DNA of 64,000 bases from Picochlorum sp. 'celeri' (lineage: Eukaryota; Chlorophyta; Trebouxiophyceae): NCBI GenBank assembly GCA_010909725.1, contig JAACMV010000014.1, positions 248,001 to 312,000 of the forward strand. Reading direction: 5' to 3'. Position numbers and translations under genes: made by a program. The stretch's first letter is position 1. Each line of letters begins with the position of its first letter. The notes below the pieces were generated by a model that was given only the letters and a program-made list of their open reading frames with translations, ran no database searches and had not been told where the DNA came from. Of this stretch, positions 55,141 to 64,000 are shown piece after piece.

Positions 55141-55460
55141 ATTTAGTCTATTTCGGAGTCTGGATACGTATAATATGAGGAAATAGAGTTTTCCAATGGA
55201 CCCAGAGGGCCACCATCTCGTGCCCATATACTACCATGCCATGATCATGGCATTGCCATCCAGATGATGGTACCCCATCATCGTTCGGCTGGTACTGGTC
55301 GAGCGCAGATAATGAATACATCGTCTGGATGCATACGAGTCAAATAATAGTCATTTGGATTGCACGTATGAGATCACAACATCAGCGTATCGAATGCCAA
55401 GGGACACAAGAACAACACACTGTACTTTGGTAGTAGTATCAGGGGGACGACTGGTACGGC
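55141..55460. other. Intergenic between FKBP and P-protein genes
   Basis: About 320 bases, the 5' region of the P-protein gene. ATCATGGCATGGTAGTATAT-like AT/CATG words near 55230; no gene seen. Confidence 0.4.
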
Positions 55461-56823
55461 CTAGGTGGCCTTTTCTTTCGTGCCAACTCCAGATCCCCGG
55501 GTCGCCCACCATGGGCATAGCCAGTCGATCAGTGTACTATACCACGATGGATGGGATGCAGTCTCCTCGTCAGCACATGTTGCAGCGCTCGCAACAGGAC
55601 CATCCTCTCCAATCTGATCCTCCTCTGCATGCACATCCTGTGCTGTTGGGGCCGAGAGCGTCGAATCTATCATGGCTTTGTACAACGATCCCTGTACCTT
55701 GGATTGATCCCTTGTATCTTTTTTGGCCGCCGCTATCTCCCTTAAAATCCCAGGATCCACCTGGGAGGTTTCCTCACTGAGCTTCTTTGCCATTCTCAAG
55801 TCATCCAAAGCCTCCGCCGTCTGCCCAAGCTTTCGCCGTGCTGATCCCCTCCTAAACAATGCCTTTATATTTTTCGGGTCGACTGCCAGCACATCGCTTG
55901 TCACACGAATCACGTCGTGATACGACCCATGTTTCACATGGCATGCTGCAAGGTTTCCAAGGAGAAGAATCTTCTCCTCCATCGCCCTATCATAATGAAA
56001 CTCATACAGCTGCATGATGAAATCGTCATCCAAAAACGCCAAACCTGACGTGTACGAACTCACAGCCGCATCCACATCGCCTTCCTGAAAGAATGCATTT
56101 CCCTGCATCCGTCGCCGAACAGCTGCTTCTATTCTCTCCTCATACGTCAGCGTTGCAGAGACCACATCTGTCCCCCAGGGAGCCTCAAAATCCACCATCT
56201 CAATAGCATACGACAGATGGGCATTCGGTGGGATTGATGGAAAGGAAAAGTTTCCCTTGCTCCCATACCCAAACTCTGGACTCACCCACACGTGACATAT
56301 TTCCCCCACCTTCATGGTGGCCAGAACCTTGTGTATACCTCTTTCCTTCACTATAGCATCTGTATCATCATTACGAGTAAAAATACACGTGCGTGTCAAT
56401 CCATACGTATGCCAGTACGTTTGCTGTTGTTCCTTCATGATCAAACAAAAACACAGCAGGCAGACACCTACCTCTTCCTGCAATCATTTGAACTGGACTC
56501 GCGTGATCCCCACGGCAAGTATCCATGAAAATCTCACCATTGGACAGAACACGACCAACATAATGGACCAAGCATGTCGCATGCAGAGGAACCACGTCCC
56601 CGCTTCCCTGCTGAACCACCCTTTTGACCACACCGCCAGAACTCACCACAATCTCATCTGCATTGGCAGTATCTACAAAAGAATCTACTAGATGTGTTTT
56701 ATTAGATGTTTTAGTGCTATTCTCATCTTCATTTGATGACTTTTGCCAGTCCAAAGGAACTCGTGGGGGATCCAAATCCGACCGACAGGATTCCGACACA
56801 ATCGTCCCGCGTGTACCACTCAT
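55461..56823 (-). CDS. FKBP-type peptidyl-prolyl isomerase with TPR repeats
   Basis: Exon 1 56472-56823 and exon 2 55461-56359, intron 112 nt (GTAGGT..ATACAG), 416 aa. The FKBP domain (about 60-185) has VVKRVVQQGSG, ATCLVHYVGRVLSNGEIF, VLATMKVGEICHVWVSPEFGYGSKG and IPPNAHLSYAIEMVDF. A TPR block follows (about 200-320): RRRMQGNAFFQEGDVDAAVSSY, LLGNLAACHVKHGSYHDVI, ALFRRGSARRKLGQTAEALDDL. This layout is that of FKBP38/42/51-class co-chaperones that dock Hsp90 or Hsp70. The usual isomerase aromatic residues are only partly kept, so catalysis is uncertain. The C-terminus has a Trp-rich segment (WYSTLIDWLCPWW) that may contact membrane. Confidence 0.88.
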
Positions 56824-57279
56824 TCTGCTCTATGTAGTCGTATACATCTTTTTCATAGGAAATTAAGGGTTTATAATGCACTCGTATGGGAACATCAGCG
56901 GACAATGATACACTTTTGAATGGAACCTTCATGCATGGTCATGGAACGGGAAGTTTTAGGTACTAATGTTCTATATACGGAAGATTGTGGCGTTCAGGCA
57001 CATCAGCATGCTGGCCATTGTACAAAGTCCAATTGTGCTGGCTTGTCTATATTAGTACACATATGCTCGGATATGGATCGAGGGAGACGTGCCATGCATG
57101 CAGATCCCCTTAAAAAGAGAATGGGATGATGAGACCATCTCTATGCTGTTACACTGTCCTAGAAAATCCTTGGTGGGTGATACTACATGGGTACAATTGT
57201 CTCCAATGGTGGGCTCTCCATTCACAAGTGACACGTATTCATTTTCATACACATTGTAGAAACATAAAAGAGTCAAAAC
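56824..57279. other. Divergent intergenic region
   Basis: About 455 bases between the FKBP start and the CotH-like start. A 67-codon minus frame (56729-56932) overlaps the FKBP start in another frame and looks like chance. No repeat or RNA gene seen. Confidence 0.4.
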
Positions 57280-58749
57280 ATGATGATGGCACACTATCAG
57301 AACCCTCTTGTACGACTCCTGCGTGTTTGCAGCCTTGCCATGGTTGTGCTCGTTTCCCACGCGGCTAGCGAGCAAGATCAAGTGGATGCTGCTGGAGAGT
57401 GCTGTGCGGCTTTAAAAGCCATTGGATTCGCCTCAAATTTACCAGTTGTCATCATCGAGAGCATATCTGGAACAACGATTGAGTACAAGGTTGATCAGGA
57501 GGTCAAACTGTGCACCTGCTCTCCTCCTGGGAGCAACATTACGGATTACAAGGGGTATGCAGAAGCTGCCGGCCGCGGCAATTCATCCAAAGATTTTGTC
57601 AAAACGCAATACAAGTTGGAATTGCATGATTCAAACGGCGAGGACGTTGATTTTGAGCTCTTGGGGTTCCCGGAAGAAGAGGACTTCATTGCCTATGGTC
57701 CAGAGCTTGATCGAACACTGATGAAGAACTACCTTGCATACAATATTGGTCGCGGGGCTGATATGTATGCATCTCAGACCCAGTTTGTAGAGATTTTCTC
57801 CATCGAAGATGGGAGCGAGCTGTCCATGGATGATTACAGAGGTCTGTTTTTGATGGTGGAGAAGCAGAAGAGGGACAAGAACAGAATAGATATTGAAAAG
57901 ATGGATGACGAGAATCCAAGTGGGGGATATATCCTGAACTATGATAATGATAATTTTGAATGGGATGAGGTTGTGATTGGTCCATTCACACAGTTTGGCA
58001 TGGATCAGCCATTTGTTGTCAAAGAGCCAGACGTGTTGACTGATGCACAGAGGGACTACCTGAACAAATACCTGAATGATTTTATGCAATCACTGACCAC
58101 TGATGTCACATCCGGCGACTATACATCGTACATTGATATGGACAGTTTTATCAATTATTTGTTGGCAGTGGAGGTGACAAAGAATCCAGATGGCTACAGG
58201 GGTTCCACGTACCTGCACAAAGATAGAGACGGACCACTTAAAATGGGTCCAATGTGGGATTACAATGAAGCATTTGGCATGTGCTGTGGGTACCCCATCG
58301 ATGGCTGGCAGCGTGAAGGTGAGTCCATGGCTGGCGTTGCTGGTGGCACTGCCATCAGTCCAAATGGCTTTCGATTTTTGATCTGCGAGGATGCTGAGAG
58401 ATGCCAAGCAGATCCTACAGACGGAGTCAGTTTTTGGTATAGAACCATGTGGAAAGATCCCGTGTTTAGGAATGCGACTAGTGCACGATGGAAAGAATTG
58501 AGAGAGGGGGCATGGTCTGACGAAAACATAGAGGATCTCGTCGCGTCTGCCAGGGACCAACTGGATCAGGGGGCTGTAAAGAGAAACTATGATACATACG
58601 CTGATGTCCTGCTGGAAGGCGTGTCGGTGGATGGTGAGACATTTTGGAAGAACGAAACTGCCAAATTGGAAAAGTGGTTGATGGAACGACTGGCATGGAT
58701 GGATGAGGCTTTGGAAACACCTCGCGTTTCCTACGCCCCAACACCGTAG
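57280..58749 (+). CDS. Secreted CotH-like protein (spore-coat kinase CotH family)
   Basis: 489 aa, no intron. A signal peptide lies near the start (LLRVCSLAMVVLVSHAAS). The CotH domain shows KTQYKLELHDSNGEDVDFELLGFPEEEDFIAYGPELDRTLMKNYLAYNI, GLFLMVEKQKRDKNRIDIEKM, GGYILNYDND, FINYLLAVEVTKNPDGYRGSTYLHKDRDG and KMGPMWDYNEAFG. Bacillus CotH is an atypical protein kinase that phosphorylates coat proteins; fungal CotH proteins of Mucorales act as surface adhesins. Here the ligand and any kinase activity are unknown. Early Cys residues (GECCAAL, LCTCSPPG) suggest disulfides. Confidence 0.85.
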   Translation: MMMAHYQNPLVRLLRVCSLAMVVLVSHAASEQDQVDAAGECCAALKAIGFASNLPVVIIESISGTTIEYKVDQEVKLCTCSPPGSNITDYKGYAEAAGRGNSSKDFVKTQYKLELHDSNGEDVDFELLGFPEEEDFIAYGPELDRTLMKNYLAYNIGRGADMYASQTQFVEIFSIEDGSELSMDDYRGLFLMVEKQKRDKNRIDIEKMDDENPSGGYILNYDNDNFEWDEVVIGPFTQFGMDQPFVVKEPDVLTDAQRDYLNKYLNDFMQSLTTDVTSGDYTSYIDMDSFINYLLAVEVTKNPDGYRGSTYLHKDRDGPLKMGPMWDYNEAFGMCCGYPIDGWQREGESMAGVAGGTAISPNGFRFLICEDAERCQADPTDGVSFWYRTMWKDPVFRNATSARWKELREGAWSDENIEDLVASARDQLDQGAVKRNYDTYADVLLEGVSVDGETFWKNETAKLEKWLMERLAWMDEALETPRVSYAPTP

Positions 58750-58918
58750 AAACATTTTTTGTGATTTTTGTTTCAATACTATATTCAAGACATCGTAAAA
58801 GCACGTGAATTTTAGCACTCTGAGAGTCTTTGGAGAAGAGATTTTATCCAGTCGACAATTGCTGAATCCGCAATGCTTACATAGATACCACTGTATAGTA
58901 TGAACTATGGATTTTAAT

Positions 58919-60334
58919 ATGCGTATTTGTGCTTCCCAATTGGCCTCTCCATCGTGCGGGAGGCCGCATTGTCAAGTAGCGCCAAGAGTCGGGTTGCTCC
59001 ACATGCCAACGGGTGCGGTATCGCTGCTCTTTCCCTGTTTGCGAGTCTTTTTGGGGTACTTATATAGTAATTGGTGACGTACAGGTGCAATTAGGTCAAA
59101 TGATCTTCGATGCTCGGCAGCGTGTTCTGATTCGAGCAACAAGACGAATAGTGGTCCCCTGAGGGCTCAGGAGCAGCCACAGCAACAGGTATGCTTTGGT
59201 ATTATTGACGATAATTGTCATACTTCAACATACTGAGGGTATCGTTCCAATTGGATGCAGGGGAACGCCATGCCTCGAACGGCTTGGAACAAGGGGGTTC
59301 CAGTGTCTGAGGAGGTCAAGGTGAAGCTTAGTGAGCGTATGAAGGAAAAGTGGCAGGACCCAGAGTATAGAGATGCTGTATCGACATCGCTTCAAGGCCG
59401 AGAGGCGTGGAACAAGGGCAAGACGTTAAGCCCAGAGACCAGGAGAAAGATGAGCGAGGCCAAGATGAATCATCCAGTCAGCAAAGAAACGAGAAGAAAG
59501 ATGAGCGAGGCGCGCAAAGGCAAACCTTTAGATCCCAAAGCAGCAGCTCTGGTGTCTGAGAAGCTGAAGGGGGTTCCCAAGTCGGAGGAGCACAGGGAGA
59601 ATATTGCTGCAGCAATGAGGAAGAGACATGCTGCCATTAGAGTGCTGAATGCCGTCGAATCCGTGTATGAGACAACGGGTGAACATTCCTCCAAGACAGA
59701 TTTATCAAATATGGGAAAAAAACAAATCAATTCTGCATATAAGCAGGCAACGTCCCAAGTCCTTGGTGAGTTCAAAGCAGAACTGAGAGAATATAGGGCT
59801 CTACAAGAGGAATTATCCCCATGGACGGAAGCCTATGTGAATAGACATGGTACAAAGCCATCCATGTCTGATGTCGAGAGAACGGGGATTTCTTGGTTGG
59901 TAACACGGTACAAGAGATATGTCCTTTTGAGGGAGCGCTTGTTCACCCAGACACATCTCTTGAGGAGAAAATTGGATCATGCATCACAGGATCCCGTGAA
60001 GGGGGCTGATTTCCATGAAAAGCAGAACGCGAATAGGAAATCAATCAATGAAATGGCAGGCCATGCGTCGAGATTGCAGGCTGCGGCCAAGTACAAGATG
60101 GACAAGGCGCTGAAATCAACATCCTCTGATGACAGTCATGACTCAAAGTCACACCAGATTGATGCTGGCACCAAAGCCTCCCCACGAGTGCGAGAAGCAT
60201 TGCAAGCAGCAATGGACTACAGGAAGAAAAAAGCACAGGAGACGAAAACTGCAGCCATGATGGCTGCAGCTGCTGCTGCTGCTTCATCCTCCACAGCAGC
60301 CCCACAGCATGACATCACGTCTCCCCAAGAGTAA
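58919..60334 (+). CDS. NUMOD3-repeat DNA-binding-like protein with organelle leader
   Basis: Exons 58919-59012, 59085-59188 and 59261-60334, both introns 72 nt, 423 aa. The N-terminal region (MRICASQLASPSCGRPHCQVAPRV) looks like a plastid or mitochondrial leader. Residues about 70-175 hold a run of NUMOD3-type modules: TAWNKGVPVSEEVKVKLSERM, AWNKGKTLSPETRRKMSEAKM, VSKETRRKMSEARKGKPLD, VSEKLKGVPKSEEHRENIAAAM. NUMOD3 is a DNA-binding motif of homing endonucleases. No nuclease domain (GIY-YIG or HNH) is visible; the rest is helical (LREYRALQEELSPWTEAY .. MSDVERTGISWLVTRYKRYVLLRERL) and ends in an Ala run. Plants have similar NUMOD3-only organelle proteins of unknown job. Confidence 0.75.
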
Positions 60335-60387
60335 GATGCATTTTGTTTTTTTGCCATTTGATTTGTATTCATTTTGTTTCATTGTTT

Positions 60388-61149
60388 TTATTGTACACGC
60401 TTCCAAATCATAATCATGATAGGCGCCGTAGGCGAATTCAACAAGGTGAATTCTGAGCTGACCCAGTACTTTGGAGAAAGCTGACTGACATACTCTTGCA
60501 CTGCCTCATATTCTGCCATACCCCCTGGGTGCCCTATATAACAGAGTATACTCACTATTCCACCAAACACAAGAGCCTCCAGGCTCGCCTCAATCGCTGC
60601 CAACGTGCTATCAACTTGCGTGACAATGGACTTGTCTCCTCCTGGCAAATACCCAAGGTTAAAGCAGATCAACTTGGCCACATTACTGCCAACGTATTCT
60701 ATCAAATTCTCATGGCTTCCAACCACATATGTCACTTTAGGTCGCTCGTGTTCAGGAACCTGAGCTTCTATGTTGTCTTGTGTCGCCCTCACAGCCTCTT
60801 TCTGAATATCTATTGCAACAAGATGCCCATCAGGGCCAACAAGTTTGGCTAAATACACGGAATCATACCCATTACCGCACGTTGCATCGCATACAACATC
60901 TCCCTTTCTCACAGATATTGGCCAAATCTGATGTGCCAGATGAGTGAGTCGAGAATTTTTCATCAAATCCTTCAGGAGAGCATCATCTGGCCCAGAGTTT
61001 TCAGGCTGTGATGGTGCCACCACATCTCGAGCCTTTATTATTGTCCCTTGAGATCGAAACAATCTCAACTGGCGTGCAGATCGACACAGCGGTGAGCTAT
61101 GACGACACTGCAGCTGCAGAGAGCCACAGAGTTTGAATACCATGTGCAT
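60388..61149 (-). CDS. SAM-dependent methyltransferase, YtqB/MnmM family
   Basis: 253 aa, no intron. The N-terminal 45 residues are Arg/Cys/Ser-rich, organelle-like. The methyltransferase core has VVCDATCGNGYDSVYLAKLVGPDGHLVAIDIQ (motif I and the acidic SAM residue), YVVGSHENLIEY, LICFNLGYLPGGDK, TQVDSTLAAIEASLEALVFGGIVSILCYIGHPGG. Bacterial MnmM methylates nm5-type wobble uridine in tRNA; the plant homologue is organellar. Ends 53 bp from the convergent NUMOD3 gene. The same-strand direction and leader suggest organelle tRNA modification, by inference. Confidence 0.87.
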   Translation of the reverse strand: MHMVFKLCGSLQLQCRHSSPLCRSARQLRLFRSQGTIIKARDVVAPSQPENSGPDDALLKDLMKNSRLTHLAHQIWPISVRKGDVVCDATCGNGYDSVYLAKLVGPDGHLVAIDIQKEAVRATQDNIEAQVPEHERPKVTYVVGSHENLIEYVGSNVAKLICFNLGYLPGGDKSIVTQVDSTLAAIEASLEALVFGGIVSILCYIGHPGGMAEYEAVQEYVSQLSPKYWVSSEFTLLNSPTAPIMIMIWKRVQ

Positions 61150-61512
61150 CCCAACTGCTTCCCCTAGTGTAAATCTCTACGCATGATATATATGGCACAG
61201 TATTAATTTGCAATTTTGCTACTGATCCATCGAGTATCATGCAGGAATTTTAAATTTTGAATGAGGAGATCTTCAAAAACCTATGGAGAGATCCAATCTT
61301 CACCAATGTCCTTGTCGTTACAATGCACCAGGAGTAATTGATATATTTCATATTTTATTATTTCATATATGCGGTAACAGGAAGATAAGAGGCTTTGTTG
61401 AGCAATGCAGCCTTTTTCTCCTCGTTGATAATTCTCCCGGAGAGACGGATCCATTTTCAGTTCATACTCATTCGTAACAGGATGCATTGTCTAAAATAAT
61501 GAGGATGGTACC
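61150..61512. other. Divergent intergenic region
   Basis: About 360 bases between the MnmM-like start and the ligase start; likely a shared promoter. No other feature seen. Confidence 0.4.
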
Positions 61513-64000
61513 ATGGTGAAGCGACATCAGCAGCCCATCTCAGCAAGCGTGCTTCCTGCTCACAAGTATATTTATTCTGTTGGGACGAGTGGTTCAGAGG
61601 AGAAACCGTTGTATATTTTGGTGGATGCGTTTTCATACGTGAACAAGTTGCCTGAGAGCTTTTATGAGAAGAACAATGTGCTATTCTTTCTGACGCATGC
61701 GCATTCGGATCATTATACTGGGTTGAGAGACTCTTGGAGTGCCGGGAAGGTTTACTGTTCCAATGTGACTGGGGATTTGCTGCGCGTGTTGGTCGACGTA
61801 CCAGAAGAGTACATTCACCGGTTGCCTATGAATCAAGAGATTGATGTAGCATTTGGGGTGAGAGTGACGCTGGTGACGGCTAATCATTGTCCAGGTGCAG
61901 TTATATTCCTCTTTGATTTGCCCAATGGGAAGAAGGTGGTGCATGTCGGGGACTTTCGATACGAACGAAGCGTATTCAGAGATGGAGCGTGTTCTTATTT
62001 AGAAAATTTTACTTGCTGTGATGCGCTTTATTTGGATACGACGTATTGCAATCCGCGACATAAATTCCCACCCCAGAAGGAGAGTATTGACTACATTGCC
62101 AGTACTATTAAGGATTTGTTGAGCCAAGGGGGGAAATTGCTCTTTCTCATATCTACCTATGTGATTGGAAAGGAAAAGGTGTTGGAGGAAATTTATAGGC
62201 AGACTGGTCAGCGAATATATCTTACGGACAAGAAGATGAGGGTTGCTGAGCATCTTGGGCTGAATGATGTGTCCATGTTTACAACGGATCCAGAGGCAAC
62301 ACCGATTCATGTTGTCAAGTGGAATTTTTTGGGTGAGACGTGGCCTTATTTTCGCCCCAATTATGTTGACCCGGCAAGATACAGTGATGGTGTGTATACA
62401 CACGTGCATGGCTTTGTTCCCACTGGTTTTGTGTATCAGAAGGCTGAGGACACGATTGCAAGGACAATGTCCAAGAATAATGTGACAATCCATCTTGTTC
62501 CATACAGTGAGCATTCATCATATGATGAATTGATTGAATTTGTGACGTGGATACGGCCCAAAAGAGTGATTCCGACTGTGAATGCATCTGATGAGAAGCA
62601 GGTTGCAAAGCAATTGAAACATTTCTCGTCCTTGGTGGATATGACTGCAAACAAGGCCTCGTTTATTGCGCAGCTTGGCAATAGTAAGGGTGTGAACACT
62701 ATCACTTCTACTATTACTAGCGGTGAAGGTGCATCTAATACCATGACGAAGAAGAACAACAAGGAAAAGGAGGAGGAGGAGGTTGTGGTGGTGACTGAGA
62801 GTGGGGTGTCTGAGATTGTGGATTTGGTGGCTGATGAGGATGATGATACGAGGGAGGCAGATCACAGCATTCACCTTTTACGAGAGTTTTGTGGTGATGA
62901 TATTACTTTGAAGGAAGCAAAAAGGTTACTTCATGAGCACAAGGGAGATGTTTCATTGGCAGCAAGTTCTTATTTTGAGAATGGATGTGCTAGTGATACG
63001 AAGAGGCAAAAAACCCATGCGTCTACCCCTGCAAAGGGGAGCGGGAAGAGAAAAGGAGTTTCGCAAACAAGCATCACAAAATTTCTAAAGAAAACACCAG
63101 AAAAGAAGAGAGAGGAGAGCATCTCTGTACTATGTAGTCAACAGGAATCCCCAAAGGCAAGTGTCCAGGCCAGCATGAGCATAGCGAGCAAAACAGCGGA
63201 AATGAACCAGCAACAGCAACCTCCTGCTACGAATGTTGACAAAGTCACACGCATTGTGGATGCTCCCATCGATGCAATCACAAAAAGTTTGGAAAGCTAC
63301 GATCCAATAGAAGATTCAATATGGCGGGCACCTCATGCAACTCCCTATCTACACATTGCACGGACATTTGAAGCCATGGATTCTACAACGAAGCGCCTTA
63401 AAATCTCAGATATACTAACGAACGCTTTTCGCTCTATTTTAGCAATTTCACCGAAAGATTTAGTTTCAGCATGTTATCTGTTCCTGGGAAGGCTTGCACC
63501 AGATTACCACAATATTGAATTGAATATAGGTGGGTCCAGTGTGTCAAATGCCATGACTGAAGCCCTTGGCATTTCGAAAGGGAAGATTCGCGAGATGCAT
63601 AAGACCTACGGAGATTTGGGAGATATTGCTAGTGTTTGCAAAAAGTCACAGCAGACTCTTCGTAGACCAGAACCCCTGACTGTCCAGCATGTGTATGATA
63701 CCATGATGCGAATTGCTACAGACTCTGGAACTGGGACAGCTGCACGCAAGAAAGCATGGATTGTACAAATGCTACAGTCCAGCACAGGTCCTGAAACAAA
63801 ATATTTAGTCAGAACGTTGGTTCGGAATTTACGAGTGGGCGCAAACTGGCGCAGTGTTCTGCCAGCAGTTGCAAAGTCAATTGTATGCCATAAACTTGAA
63901 AAGGTCCCCGATAAGCAGATATTGGATGAAGCAGCAGCAACTTGCAGCTCCATGTTTCACGTGGTTCCAAACATTGCACACCTCATAGATATCATGCTCA
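61513..64000 (+). CDS. LIG6: SNM1-like nuclease/ATP-dependent DNA ligase fusion, LIG6 type (partial, right edge)
   Basis: At least 829 codons from ATG 61513, still open at the window edge. The N-terminal metallo-beta-lactamase/beta-CASP domain (1-400) has LTHAHSDHYTG (HxHxDH), ANHCPGAVIFLF, HVGDFRYE, LYLDTTYCNPRH and LVPYSEHSSYDEL. A linker follows with a UBA/CUE-like helical motif (ITLKEAKRLLHEHKGDVSLAASSYFENG, about 455-490) and QTSITKFLKK (about 518), like a PCNA-interacting motif. The DNA ligase N-terminal domain begins near 605 (PYLHIARTFEAMDSTTKRLKISDILTNAFRSIL); the adenylating lysine lies beyond the edge. In plants LIG6 acts in DNA repair and seed longevity. The fusion is a hallmark of green-lineage LIG6. 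Confidence 0.92.
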   Translation, partial: MVKRHQQPISASVLPAHKYIYSVGTSGSEEKPLYILVDAFSYVNKLPESFYEKNNVLFFLTHAHSDHYTGLRDSWSAGKVYCSNVTGDLLRVLVDVPEEYIHRLPMNQEIDVAFGVRVTLVTANHCPGAVIFLFDLPNGKKVVHVGDFRYERSVFRDGACSYLENFTCCDALYLDTTYCNPRHKFPPQKESIDYIASTIKDLLSQGGKLLFLISTYVIGKEKVLEEIYRQTGQRIYLTDKKMRVAEHLGLNDVSMFTTDPEATPIHVVKWNFLGETWPYFRPNYVDPARYSDGVYTHVHGFVPTGFVYQKAEDTIARTMSKNNVTIHLVPYSEHSSYDELIEFVTWIRPKRVIPTVNASDEKQVAKQLKHFSSLVDMTANKASFIAQLGNSKGVNTITSTITSGEGASNTMTKKNNKEKEEEEVVVVTESGVSEIVDLVADEDDDTREADHSIHLLREFCGDDITLKEAKRLLHEHKGDVSLAASSYFENGCASDTKRQKTHASTPAKGSGKRKGVSQTSITKFLKKTPEKKREESISVLCSQQESPKASVQASMSIASKTAEMNQQQQPPATNVDKVTRIVDAPIDAITKSLESYDPIEDSIWRAPHATPYLHIARTFEAMDSTTKRLKISDILTNAFRSILAISPKDLVSACYLFLGRLAPDYHNIELNIGGSSVSNAMTEALGISKGKIREMHKTYGDLGDIASVCKKSQQTLRRPEPLTVQHVYDTMMRIATDSGTGTAARKKAWIVQMLQSSTGPETKYLVRTLVRNLRVGANWRSVLPAVAKSIVCHKLEKVPDKQILDEAAATCSSMFHVVPNIAHLIDIML

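Noticed and set aside
56729..56932. Possible 5' exon of the FKBP gene
   Set aside because: Overlaps the FKBP start in another frame; the ATG at 56823 already gives a complete protein and no donor fits.

Overview
The window is nuclear DNA from a eukaryotic green alga (Viridiplantae, most like a prasinophyte-grade or other unicellular lineage). Several genes belong to the green plastid toolkit: an MRL1-type PPR factor, the thylakoid calcium sensor CAS, a VCCN1/bestrophin-like channel, the SEX4 starch phosphatase, a cyanobacterial-type radical-SAM protein with a leader peptide, and a LIG6-type SNM1/DNA-ligase fusion. Genes are dense (about 35 in 64 kb) on both strands, with few introns. Most introns are 67-119 nt with GTRNGT..CAG borders, and many lie within the first few codons, so true starts often sit upstream of the long open frame. 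I rebuilt exon structures by hand from splice borders, phase and protein continuity. Two convergent gene pairs overlap at their stop codons, and others end within 15-50 bp of each other. I found no tRNA, rRNA, CRISPR array or bacterial-style operon.

Layout. 0-16.9 kb: a partial kinase-like protein (off the left edge), P5A ATPase, an SR-like protein, ribosomal eS17, NRDE2, a LysM membrane protein, a GUCD1 homologue and a CDKL kinase. 17-31 kb is rich in organelle genes: MRL1, radical SAM, TrmO, a DUF1517 protein, a secreted acidic protein, CAS and a GH5_7 mannanase. 31-39.5 kb is an accessory island: a cysteine-synthase/CBM14 chimera, a large HNH gene with repeated C-terminal modules, an orphan gene, a minisatellite, a long hairpin, and an inverted truncated copy of the HNH gene tail. 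39.7-49.3 kb: 3-ketosphinganine reductase, a GPI-type surface protein, an AA15-like LPMO, the bestrophin, the CBP3/UQCC1 chaperone, a small membrane protein, SEX4 and an S49 protease. 49.5-51.3 kb holds two divergent secreted double-psi barrel paralogues. 51.6-64 kb: glycine decarboxylase P-protein, FKBP-TPR protein, CotH-like protein, NUMOD3 protein, MnmM-like methyltransferase and the LIG6-type ligase (cut by the right edge).

Two themes stand out. One is carbohydrate and cell-wall biology scattered through the window (LysM, CBM14, mannanase, LPMO, two expansin-like barrels, CotH). The other is a set of perfect palindromes and hairpins in intergenic DNA (17.3, 36.9, 43.35, 50.2-50.6 kb). The least explained part is the 31-39.5 kb island.
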